Source: an uncultured Tateyamaria sp.
Lineage (GTDB): Bacteria > Pseudomonadota > Alphaproteobacteria > Rhodobacterales > Rhodobacteraceae
Assembly: GCF_947503415.1 (NCBI RefSeq)
Contig: NZ_CANNDS010000002.1
Span: forward strand, 558,001 to 622,000
Direction: 5' to 3'
Length of the DNA: 64,000 nt
Shown: positions 51,774-60,165 of the stretch, in pieces
How the letters are laid out: each line of letters opens with the position of its first letter
Numbering within the stretch: position 1 is the first letter of the stretch
Position numbers and translations under genes: made by a program
Notes under the pieces: model-generated
The model's input: only the letters and a program-made list of their open reading frames with translations
What the model was told of the DNA's origin: nothing
Database searches by the model: none

Positions 51774-54653
51774 TTACTTGTCGTCCTTCAACCCCATGAG
51801 GGCTGCTGCAAACGGATTGTCGGGGTCGATTGCCTTTTCCTTCTTCGGCGGACGGGCCGAGAAGTTCTGGCCTTTGTTGTCCTTGCGCGGACCGCCCTTG
51901 CCTTTGGGTTTGCCCTTGGGGCCACCCTTGCCACGGGGTTTGCCGCCCTGTTGCGGACGACGGTTGCCACCCTGCTGGCGCCCCCATGTGAAGGTGTAGA
52001 ACACCTCCATCTCGACCTCTGCCGCGCCTGCGTCGGCGGCGGTGCCGGGGGCGATTTCGGTCTCGGACATCTCGGGGATTTCGGCTGCGACCTCAGGCGT
52101 TTCTGCCTGCTCTTCGATGATGGGGGCCTGGCCTGCATCCGCGATGTCCGCGGTGCCTTCGGGCACATCGGCTGGCGCGGCGGCCTCGCCCTCTGGCGTG
52201 GCCGGTGCGACGTCGCCCGCGTCCATGACAGGCGTGTCGGCGTCGGGTTTGCCTTCGACAGCGGTGTCAACGGCTTTGACCTTTTCGCGCTCGCCCTTTT
52301 CGGCCTTGTAACCCAAGCCCTCCATGAGGCCCGCGAATTGTTCCAGCGTCATGCCGGTGATCGAGAGCATGTCGGCCTTGGCCTCGAACCCGCCGCGGGA
52401 ATCTTCGGCGCGCAGCATGTCGGCCAGCCGTTCCAGCATGTCGATGCGAATGGCCCGCTCGCCTGCGTTGCGGTAGCCGGACATGGTGTCGGTGCCCTGG
52501 GGCGCGTTTGTCATCGCGGGGACCGTTACCAGACCGGGCGGCGGAGATTCAGGGAATTCCGACAGGCCGTTGGTCAGCGACCACAGCACCAGACGCAGAC
52601 GCGTCGGCGCAGGTTTCAGCAGGAGCGGCATGAAAATGGTGAACTGGCCAAAGCGGATACCGTGCTTGCGCAGCGCGCCGCGGGCGTCCTGATCGAGCGC
52701 TTTGACATCATCGGCAACGGTCGCGCGGGGCAACACGCCCATGGCTTCAACCATCTGGAAGGCGAAGCCTTTGGCAAGGCCGGTGAGCGCTTCGTCCTTT
52801 TGCATGGCGATCAGCGGCTCGAACAGGGCCGCGACCTTGCGGTCGATGAAGTGTTGCAGGCGGCGCTGCACCTTTTGGGCGACTTCGGGGCCTGCGACAT
52901 CATCCACGAACACTTCGACCTGCGGCTTCAGCGGGTCCTGCCCTGCCACCAGCTTGCCCACCGCAGAGCTGCCCCACATGAGCCCACCCTGTTCGGTGAA
53001 GTCCAGTTCTGTATCCGGCGCGTTGTAGAACCGGTCGGCCCGCAGGTGGAAATGCGGTGCGAGCGCTTGCAGCGCGGCGGTCTTGATCGTCTTGGCCTCG
53101 GCCGCACCCGCCCCCTTGTCCTGAGAGAACCGGAACCCGTCCAACTTGCCGACGAACTCGCCTTCGACAGTCACTTCACCTTTGTCATTTACTTCGGCCA
53201 CCATGGCCTCCTTCTGGCCTAGCCGGCGCAGCAAGACAGATGTGCGCCGGTCTACAAATCTTTGTGTCAGTTTCTCGTGTAACGCGTCTGACAAGCGGTC
53301 TTCTACATGGCGCGTCTCGTCGCGCCAATGGTCTATCTCGTCCACCCAGCCCTTGCGCTGTGCGACATAGGTCCATGTGCGGATAAACGCCAATCGTTTC
53401 GATATGGCGTCGATGTCCCCGTCGGACCGGTCAATGCGCCTGATCTGGCGCGCCATCCAGTCGTTCGGGATGCTGCCGCGTTCATGGAGGTAGCGGAAGA
53501 TAACGTCCAAAAGTGAGGAATGTTCCTGATGGCTGATGCCCCGGAAGTCGGGCACGCGGCACACGTCCCACAGCAGACGGACGGAGGGGGCATCAGTGCA
53601 GCGGGCGGTGACTTCGGCGGACTCGCTGAGCGATTTCAGCGCTTGCAGATCGTCCGCCTCGCGCGCCTTGACCAGAACCTCGTGGTCGGGGGGCGCTTCA
53701 AGACTGCGCACAAGCGCGTCGATGGTGCCGAATTGCAGGGCGTGGTTGCGCCATTGCAGTTTGTTGAGCGGCGTGAACCGGTGGTCCATGATCGCTTGCG
53801 CCACGCCATCGTCGAGCGGGCGGACATCGCCTGTGACACCGAACGTGCCGTCCTTTTGCCCCCGCCCCGCCCGGCCCGCAATCTGGGCCAGTTCATTGGG
53901 GGCAAGATGGCGCATCCGGCGGCCATCGAATTTCGACAGAGATGAGAAGGCCACGTGGTCAATATCAAGGTTGAGGCCCATGCCGATGGCGTCCGTGGCG
54001 ACAAGGAAATCGACCTCGCCATTCTGGTACATGTCCACTTGCGCATTTCGCGTGCGAGGGCTGAGCGCGCCCATGACCACGGCGGCCCCACCCTTTTGGC
54101 GGCGGATCAACTCGGCGATGGCGTACACATTGTCGACCGAAAAGCCGACGATGGCCGAGCGGGGACGCATGCGCGACACCTTCTTTTGCCCGGAATAGAC
54201 AAGCTGCGACATGCGCTCGCGGCGCATATAGGTCGCCTGCGGCACCAGCGCCGAAATCGGGCCGCGCATGGTGTCAGAGCCCAGAAACAGTGTCTCGTGC
54301 AGGCCGCGGGCGCGCAGCAGGCGGTCGGTGAAGACGTGGCCGCGTTCGGGATCGGCACAGAGCTGGATCTCGTCAATGGCCAGAAAATCGCAGCCCATGC
54401 CCTCTGGCATCGCCTCGACCGTGCAGACCCAGTATTGGGTGCGGGGCGGCACGATACGCTCTTCGCCCGTGACCAGCGCCACGACGGACGGGCCGCGCAG
54501 CGCAACGATGCGGTCATACACCTCGCGTGCGAGCAGGCGCAGCGGCAGGCCGATCACGCCGGTGCGATAGCCCAGCATCCGGTCAATGGCATAGGTGGTT
54601 TTACCTGTGTTGGTGGGGCCAAGAACGGCCACCACGCGCGCGTCGCCCGACAT
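51774..54653 (-). CDS. SUV3-like DEAD/DEAH-box RNA helicase with a low-complexity tail
   Basis: A 959-aa SF2 helicase resembling mitochondrial SUV3. Walker A GPTNTGKTTYAI (about 12-23), DEIQ box (IDEIQLCADPERGHVFTDR), and motifs V/VI (VATDAIGMGLNLDIDHVAFS; QIAGRAGRGQKDGTFGVTG). The region from about 760 is acidic and disordered, and the last 70 residues are Gly/Lys/Arg/Gln-rich (RRPQQGGKPRGKGGPKGK), which could bind RNA. In alphaproteobacteria it usually sits before the S4/fdxA/carD genes, as here; a role in RNA decay is inferred. Confidence 0.92.
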   Translation of the reverse strand: MSGDARVVAVLGPTNTGKTTYAIDRMLGYRTGVIGLPLRLLAREVYDRIVALRGPSVVALVTGEERIVPPRTQYWVCTVEAMPEGMGCDFLAIDEIQLCADPERGHVFTDRLLRARGLHETLFLGSDTMRGPISALVPQATYMRRERMSQLVYSGQKKVSRMRPRSAIVGFSVDNVYAIAELIRRQKGGAAVVMGALSPRTRNAQVDMYQNGEVDFLVATDAIGMGLNLDIDHVAFSSLSKFDGRRMRHLAPNELAQIAGRAGRGQKDGTFGVTGDVRPLDDGVAQAIMDHRFTPLNKLQWRNHALQFGTIDALVRSLEAPPDHEVLVKAREADDLQALKSLSESAEVTARCTDAPSVRLLWDVCRVPDFRGISHQEHSSLLDVIFRYLHERGSIPNDWMARQIRRIDRSDGDIDAISKRLAFIRTWTYVAQRKGWVDEIDHWRDETRHVEDRLSDALHEKLTQRFVDRRTSVLLRRLGQKEAMVAEVNDKGEVTVEGEFVGKLDGFRFSQDKGAGAAEAKTIKTAALQALAPHFHLRADRFYNAPDTELDFTEQGGLMWGSSAVGKLVAGQDPLKPQVEVFVDDVAGPEVAQKVQRRLQHFIDRKVAALFEPLIAMQKDEALTGLAKGFAFQMVEAMGVLPRATVADDVKALDQDARGALRKHGIRFGQFTIFMPLLLKPAPTRLRLVLWSLTNGLSEFPESPPPGLVTVPAMTNAPQGTDTMSGYRNAGERAIRIDMLERLADMLRAEDSRGGFEAKADMLSITGMTLEQFAGLMEGLGYKAEKGEREKVKAVDTAVEGKPDADTPVMDAGDVAPATPEGEAAAPADVPEGTADIADAGQAPIIEEQAETPEVAAEIPEMSETEIAPGTAADAGAAEVEMEVFYTFTWGRQQGGNRRPQQGGKPRGKGGPKGKPKGKGGPRKDNKGQNFSARPPKKEKAIDPDNPFAAALMGLKDDK

Positions 54654-54682
54654 GGGCTGTCCCCCCTAGCTCACACACCTGC

Positions 54683-55240
54683 TTAAAGCTCGCGGCCGAT
54701 GCCTTGGGCTTTCAGCTGCTCAAGCGCCTTGGTGGCGTTTTCATGGTTGGGATGCAAGTCGAGAACCTGTCGAAAGGCCTGCTCGGCCCGGACCGTGTCG
54801 CCAAATTCCTGAAACATGATACCCAGTCCGAACATCGCGTTGTAGTTGTCGGGGTTCAGGGTCAGCGCCTTTTCCAGATCGCTGATGGCGGGACCATACA
54901 GGTCCTTCATGTAGAACGCAGTGGCGCGGGCATGCCAGCCTTCGGCAAAATCGGGCGCATGGTCAATCAGCGCAGTGAAATGCTCAATCGCGACATCGGG
55001 CTGTTCTTCTTCCAGCGCCTCACGGCCCCGGCGCAACAGCATATCGAGCGAGGTGGAGCCGGACTGCGACCATTCCCGCTCAATCTCGCGCGTCAGCCGC
55101 GTGGCTTCCGCCGGTTCGGCGTCTCGAAGTGCCTGCAACATGCCGTCAACCGTTGATTGCGCGAAGGCAGGTAAGGAATTCCCTACTGTCAGTAAAAGTG
55201 CCGTGACGACAGGGTAGAGTTTACGCGTGTGAGTGCCCAT
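54683..55240 (-). CDS. Secreted TPR-repeat protein
   Basis: A 185-aa protein with a signal peptide (MGTHTRKLYPVVTALLLTVG ... AFAQ, cleavage near 28) and about three TPR units (DVAIEHFTALIDHAPDFAEG; YGPAISDLEKALTLNPDNYN; VRAEQAFRQVLDLHPNHENA). Periplasmic scaffold by inference. The ATG at 55240 is preferred to starts upstream that lack a signal peptide. Confidence 0.87.
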   Translation of the reverse strand: MGTHTRKLYPVVTALLLTVGNSLPAFAQSTVDGMLQALRDAEPAEATRLTREIEREWSQSGSTSLDMLLRRGREALEEEQPDVAIEHFTALIDHAPDFAEGWHARATAFYMKDLYGPAISDLEKALTLNPDNYNAMFGLGIMFQEFGDTVRAEQAFRQVLDLHPNHENATKALEQLKAQGIGREL

Positions 55241-55314
55241 AACAGTGAATGTAACAGGCCAGGCCGCGAATTCTAGACACCGCACCGGGCCAGCCAACAA
55301 AAAGGGCATCAAAG

Positions 55315-55605
55315 ATGAGTGACACAGTGACCGAAGCCGTGGCCGTGCTGAACCAAAAGCTGGGCGACGCAGGTTTTGACGGCACAGCGAAATTCGACAT
55401 CGAAGGCGAAGGCGCCATCATGATGGATGGCAACGGCGCACGTGCCGCGGATGAAGCCGCCGATGTGACGCTGTCCGCTGATGCCGATACGTTCCGCTCC
55501 ATCCTTGATGGTGACACGAACCCCACTGCCGCCTTCATGACAGGCAAGCTCAAGGTCGATGGCGACATGGGCATGGCGATGAAATTGGCGTCCGTGCTAG
55601 CCTGA
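55315..55605 (+). CDS. SCP2 sterol-carrier-type lipid-binding protein
   Basis: A 96-aa single SCP2 domain: TAKFDIEGEGAIMMDGNGAR, ADVTLSADADTFRSILDGDT and TAAFMTGKLKVDGDMGMAMK. Such small proteins bind lipids or acyl-CoA. AAAG-rich upstream DNA gives only a weak ribosome site. Its stop overlaps the lipase-like gene (TGATG), suggesting linked lipid function. Confidence 0.92.
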   Translation: MSDTVTEAVAVLNQKLGDAGFDGTAKFDIEGEGAIMMDGNGARAADEAADVTLSADADTFRSILDGDTNPTAAFMTGKLKVDGDMGMAMKLASVLA

Positions 55606-56546
55606 TGACCCTCTCGGCTGCCCCGCTTTTCACAGATGTGAACCCTGCACCGCTGGACGGAGCCGCTTATTGGGCGACGACGTCTGACGGCGTGCGCATC
55701 CGATTGGGTGTTTGGCAGCCGGACAGCGCCAAGGGGACGGTCTTGCTGTTTCCCGGGCGCACCGAATACCTCGAAAAATACGCCCCTGCGGCGGGTGAAT
55801 TTGCGACGCGCGGTTTGGCAACATTGGCCGTTGACTGGCGCGGTCAGGGGCTGGCGGACCGTCTGCTGGACGACCCGCGCATGGGTCATGTGACCACCTT
55901 TGCCGATTACCAGCTTGATGTAACCGCAGCGGTCGAAGCCGCGCGCGAACTTGGGTTGCCGCAGCCGTACTTCCTGCTGGGCCATTCCATGGGCGGCTGC
56001 ATCGGGCTGCGCTCTCTCTACAATGGGTTGCCTGTCGCCGCCGCCGCCTTTACCGGCCCGATGTGGGGCATTCGCATCTCGCCCCATCTGCGCCCCGTGG
56101 CATGGGCTCTGGGCCGCATGATGCCGGCCATCGGACAAGGGCACCGTCTGCCACCAGGCACAATCATCGACAGCTATGTGCTGACGGCCCCGTTTGAAGA
56201 CAACCTACTGACCACCGATGTCGAAATGTACGACATGATGCGTGATCAGTTGACCGCACATCCGGACCTCGCCCTTGGCGGTCCCAGCTTTATCTGGCTG
56301 CGCGAGGCGCTGGACGAAACACTGGAATTGTCCCGCATGCCCGCCCCCAATCTGCCCTGCGACACGTTCCTAGGCACAAATGAACGGATCGTTCATGTGG
56401 GTCGCATCCATGCGCGCATGGACAGCTGGGAAGACGGCCATCTGCACATGGTGCAGCACGGCGAACACGAAGTGCTCATGGATGACGCCCGCACCCGGGA
56501 CAACATCTTCGACACTATGACAGCCCGGTTCGCCGACGCGGCCTGA
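55605..56546 (+). CDS. Alpha/beta hydrolase, lysophospholipase-like (PldB family)
   Basis: A 313-aa serine hydrolase of the monoacylglycerol-lipase/lysophospholipase L2 type: oxyanion strand LLFPGRTEYLEKYAPAAGEF, nucleophile elbow LLGHSMGGCIGL (Ser about 129), later Asp and His (MVQHGEHEVL near 290). Acts in the cytosol or at the membrane on monoacyl lipids. Coupled to the SCP2 gene by a 1-bp overlap. Confidence 0.9.
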   Translation: MTLSAAPLFTDVNPAPLDGAAYWATTSDGVRIRLGVWQPDSAKGTVLLFPGRTEYLEKYAPAAGEFATRGLATLAVDWRGQGLADRLLDDPRMGHVTTFADYQLDVTAAVEAARELGLPQPYFLLGHSMGGCIGLRSLYNGLPVAAAAFTGPMWGIRISPHLRPVAWALGRMMPAIGQGHRLPPGTIIDSYVLTAPFEDNLLTTDVEMYDMMRDQLTAHPDLALGGPSFIWLREALDETLELSRMPAPNLPCDTFLGTNERIVHVGRIHARMDSWEDGHLHMVQHGEHEVLMDDARTRDNIFDTMTARFADAA

Positions 56547-56584
56547 CACTGGCCCGACGCCTTCTTCATGCTAGGTTTGCGCGT

Positions 56585-57589
56585 ATGAGCAGCGCACTGA
56601 CCTTTACCCCCGCAGGCATCTATTGCCCGGCGGGCGACTTCTACATCGACCCATGGAAACCTGTGGACCGGGCCCTGATAACGCATGGCCACGCGGATCA
56701 CGCGCGATGGGGGATGGGATCGTATCTGGCGACGGATACGGCAGCCCCCGTAATGAGGCACCGGCTGGGCGACGTGTCCATCGACACCGTGGCCTACGGC
56801 GAAACACTCACAATCGGCGGGGCCAAAGTATCCTTCCATCCCGCAGGCCACGTGCCCGGCTCCGCCCAAATCCGGGTGGAAGTCGAAGGCGAGGTCTGGG
56901 TTGCGTCTGGCGACTACAAGGTGGTGGATGACGGATTGTCCACGCCGTTCGAGCCCGTCAAATGCCACCATTTCATCACCGAAAGCACCTTTGGACTGCC
57001 GGTGTTCCGCTGGCAGGCACAGGATGTAATCGCCGCCCAGATCAACGATTGGTGGGCAGGCTGTGCGGCGGCAGGCAAGACGGCCTTTCTGGGTTGCTAC
57101 GCTTTAGGCAAGGCACAGCGCTTGATGTCGATGCTGAACCCCGACATCGGTCCGATCCTGACGCACACGGCCATCGAGAACACCAATGCGGTGATGCGCA
57201 CGCAGGGCATTGCCTTGGTTGACACCGTGCAGGCCGGGGCGGACCTCGTGCACAAGGATCATCCCGGGGCACTTGTGCTTGCGCCGCCGTCGGCGCTTGG
57301 CTCGGCTTGGGCGCGCAAGTTCGGGGCGCAAGAGACGGCGTTTGCGTCCGGATGGATGGCTGTGCGCGGTATCCGTCGACGGCGCGCTGGCGACCGTGGC
57401 TTTGTCATCTCGGATCACGCGGATTGGTCGGGATTACTCTGTGCCATCAAAGATACCGAAGCGGAAAACATATATGTCACTCATGGTTACACGGATATCT
57501 TCACGCGATATTTGAATGATCAGGGGTGGAACGCTCAGGTTCTGCAAACCGAGTTCGGTGGAGAAGATGCCGAGGATGAGGCGGCATGA
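56585..57589 (+). CDS. Ligase-associated DNA exonuclease (MBL/beta-CASP-like)
   Basis: A 334-aa metallo-beta-lactamase-fold nuclease of the group coupled to ATP-dependent ligases. HGHADHARWG (about 34-43) gives the zinc ligands; HPAGHVPGSAQIRVE, SGDYKVVDD and ESTFGLPVFRW follow, with the closing VISDHADWSGL. Overlaps the ligase by ATGA. Proposed to clean ends before ligation. Confidence 0.93.
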   Translation: MSSALTFTPAGIYCPAGDFYIDPWKPVDRALITHGHADHARWGMGSYLATDTAAPVMRHRLGDVSIDTVAYGETLTIGGAKVSFHPAGHVPGSAQIRVEVEGEVWVASGDYKVVDDGLSTPFEPVKCHHFITESTFGLPVFRWQAQDVIAAQINDWWAGCAAAGKTAFLGCYALGKAQRLMSMLNPDIGPILTHTAIENTNAVMRTQGIALVDTVQAGADLVHKDHPGALVLAPPSALGSAWARKFGAQETAFASGWMAVRGIRRRRAGDRGFVISDHADWSGLLCAIKDTEAENIYVTHGYTDIFTRYLNDQGWNAQVLQTEFGGEDAEDEAA

Positions 57590-59178
57590 AACGCTTTGCC
57601 GCGCTGTTCAATGCCATCGACCAATCAACAAAGACCACGGTGAAGGTCGCAGCGTTGGCCGCCTATTTCGAGGAGGCTCCGGAAGAGGACCGCATCTGGA
57701 CCATCGCGATATTCTCGGGCCGTCGCCCCAAGCGGGCCGTGAACACAACACGCCTGCGTGAATGGGGGGCAGAGGTGGCGGGCATTCCGCTGTGGCTGTT
57801 TGAAGAAGCCTATCCCATTGTGGGCGATCTGGCCGAAACCATCGCGCTTGTCCTACCGCCGCCCAAGACGGATAGTGACCATGGTTTAACGTATTGGATC
57901 AACGCGTTGCGCGACTTGGCTCAGGTGGAAGAACCCGAGCGCAAGGCTTTCGTTCTCGAGGCATGGGCCTCCCTTGATCCCACGCAGCGCTTTCTGTTCA
58001 ACAAGCTGCTCACCGGCGGTTTCCGCATCGGCGTCAGTCAGAAACTGATGACCCGTGCGCTGGCCCGCGCCACAGGCAAGGACGAACCGGAAATGGCCCA
58101 CCGCCTGATGGGCGACTGGGACCCGGCCACCACCACATGGGCACAACTGATTGAAGAAGACGATCCCGCCGCCAACGCCTCGCGGCCCTACCCGTTCTAC
58201 CTTGCCTACGCCGTTGAGGGAGAGCCGGAAAGCCTTGGAAATCCAGAGGATTGGCAGGCAGAGTGGAAGTGGGACGGGATCCGTGGACAGCTTATATTGC
58301 GGGACGGCGCGCACTACGTTTGGTCCCGCGGCGAAGAGTTAATGACCGACCGCTTCCCCGAACTGGCCCGCGCCCGCGATTTCATCCCCGACGGAACGGT
58401 TCTGGACGGTGAATTGCTGGCGTGGGGCGACGACGCCCCGCAAAACTTCAATGCCCTGCAAAAGCGCATCGGGCGCAAGACAGTGCCGAAAAAACTACTC
58501 ACTGAAGCCCCGGTGATCCTCTACGCATACGATCTGCTGGAGTGGAAGGGCGAGGACATGCGTCAAACACCACTTTCAGAACGCCGGGCAACTCTTAAAA
58601 ACCTCTGCAAAACTCTGCCGACGGACGCCCCGGTGAAGCTCTCGCCGACGGTCCCCTTCAACAACTGGCAATCCCTCGCAGACACCCGCGCCGCCGCCCG
58701 CGACGCTCAAGCCGAGGGGCTGATGCTGAAGCGCAAGGACAGCCCTTACCTGACGGGACGCAAGAAGGGCGATTGGTGGAAGTGGAAGCTGGACCCGCTG
58801 ACCATCGACGCGGTGATGATCTATGCCCAATCTGGCCACGGGCGGCGCGCCAACCTGTTCACCGATTTCACCTTTGCCGTCTGGAAAGGCAACGATCTGG
58901 TGCCCTTCACCAAAGCCTATTCCGGCCTCACGGACGAAGAGTTCCGCAAGATCACCGCGTGGGTAAAAAAGAACACCCAGCAACGCTTTGGCCCCGTCCG
59001 ACAAGTCACCCCGCACCACGTGTTCGAAATTGCGTTCGAAGGCATCCAGGCCTCCACCCGCCATAAATCAGGGGTGGCGCTGCGCTTTCCGCGCATGTCA
59101 CGGTGGCGGCACGACAAACCCGTGCAAGAGGCCAACAGCCTCGATGACCTGAACGAGATGCTTGAGATTTATGGATAG
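57586..59178 (+). CDS. ATP-dependent DNA ligase of the damage-response type
   Basis: A 530-aa ligase: N-terminal helical domain (about 1-200, LDPTQRFLFNKLLTGGFRIG), nucleotidyltransferase domain with the adenylated Lys228 in WKWDGIRGQ, motif III (YDLLEW), IV (AEGLMLKRKDS) and V (WWKWKLDPLTIDAVMIY), then an OB domain to the end. Seen as a cisplatin-response ligase in Pseudomonas, usually with an exonuclease and an Lhr helicase; only the exonuclease is adjacent here. Confidence 0.95.
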   Translation: MKRFAALFNAIDQSTKTTVKVAALAAYFEEAPEEDRIWTIAIFSGRRPKRAVNTTRLREWGAEVAGIPLWLFEEAYPIVGDLAETIALVLPPPKTDSDHGLTYWINALRDLAQVEEPERKAFVLEAWASLDPTQRFLFNKLLTGGFRIGVSQKLMTRALARATGKDEPEMAHRLMGDWDPATTTWAQLIEEDDPAANASRPYPFYLAYAVEGEPESLGNPEDWQAEWKWDGIRGQLILRDGAHYVWSRGEELMTDRFPELARARDFIPDGTVLDGELLAWGDDAPQNFNALQKRIGRKTVPKKLLTEAPVILYAYDLLEWKGEDMRQTPLSERRATLKNLCKTLPTDAPVKLSPTVPFNNWQSLADTRAAARDAQAEGLMLKRKDSPYLTGRKKGDWWKWKLDPLTIDAVMIYAQSGHGRRANLFTDFTFAVWKGNDLVPFTKAYSGLTDEEFRKITAWVKKNTQQRFGPVRQVTPHHVFEIAFEGIQASTRHKSGVALRFPRMSRWRHDKPVQEANSLDDLNEMLEIYG

Positions 59179-60028
59179 CGCACCGCCGCCCCCAGCACCG
59201 ACCTCACCGACAACGAAACTGCCCGTGGGCGCATGGGACACCCACGTCCACCTTCTCGGCGGGCCGGAACACGACCTGTCACCCACCCGCGCGCAGAACC
59301 CTCCTAAAGGGATCGACTTTGACGGCTGGCTTACACGTTTCCGCGCCCATCTTGACGCCTTGGGATGCACCCACAGTCTGATCGTGCACTCGATCCTGTA
59401 TGGCACCGACAACACGGTCACGCTGGAAGCGGTCCGCGCGATGGGCAAAGGGTTCAAAGGGGTTGGCCTGCTGCCCGACGGCGCGGCAACCCGCGACATC
59501 AAACACTTCGCGGACAACAACTTGGTGGCCGTCCGGCTCAATTACGTCCACGGCGGCGTGCTCACTTGGGACGGGGCCAAGGCGATGGCCCCCGCCCTCG
59601 CAGACCACGGAATGCATATCCAGATGCTGCTGCACGCCGACCAGCATATCGAGGAACTGGCCGACGACATCCGCGCCCTGCCCGTTCCTCTGGTCATCGA
59701 CCATTGCGGCTGGCCCACGAACTTTGATGCGCACACGCCCGCCATCGACGCACTCTGCGCCCTGCTGGCCGAGGGGCACGTGCATATCAAACTCTCTGCC
59801 CCTTACCGGCTCACGGACGACGCCGAACAAACGAACACGCTTGTGCGCCGCCTGATCGACGCCAACCCGGACGCCTGCCTGTGGGGGTCCGACTGGCCCC
59901 ACATCATGCTGAACGGAGCACAGATGCCGCAGGCGGCCACACTGGCTGATGAACTCACAGTGATCACCACTAAAGAAGAACAGCAAAAGATCTTTGTGGA
60001 CACACCGACCCGTCTTTTCACGCCCTGA
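59171..60028 (+). CDS. Amidohydrolase-family metal-dependent hydrolase (PDC hydrolase-like)
   Basis: A 285-aa TIM-barrel hydrolase of the 2-pyrone-4,6-dicarboxylate lactonase group: GAWDTHVHLLGG (His25, His27), LNYVHGG, LLHADQHIEELA, VIDHCGWP and the late WGSDWPHIM with the catalytic Asp. The ATG at 59171 overlaps the ligase stop by 8 bp; TTG at 59162 is also in frame. Substrate (lactone of aromatic catabolism or other) uncertain. Confidence 0.88.
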   Translation: MDSAPPPPAPTSPTTKLPVGAWDTHVHLLGGPEHDLSPTRAQNPPKGIDFDGWLTRFRAHLDALGCTHSLIVHSILYGTDNTVTLEAVRAMGKGFKGVGLLPDGAATRDIKHFADNNLVAVRLNYVHGGVLTWDGAKAMAPALADHGMHIQMLLHADQHIEELADDIRALPVPLVIDHCGWPTNFDAHTPAIDALCALLAEGHVHIKLSAPYRLTDDAEQTNTLVRRLIDANPDACLWGSDWPHIMLNGAQMPQAATLADELTVITTKEEQQKIFVDTPTRLFTP

Positions 60029-60029
60029 T

Positions 60030-60072
60030 CTTCTTCTGACTGAAAATACCACGGGGTCTGGGGCAGCGCCCC
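60030..60072 (-). repeat. Intergenic GC-palindrome repeat, copy D
   Basis: Minus strand GGGGC-GCT-GCCCC, AGACCCCGTGGTATTTTC and an AGTCAGAAGAAG tail. It begins one base after the amidohydrolase stop. Confidence 0.65.
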
Positions 60073-60165
60073 AGCCGGTCGCCGCAAACACATGCGGCGA
60101 AACCCTTGCCCCCACGCACGCCGCCCCATACCTATTGCGCAACACGAAAAACCAAAGGTGCCCGT

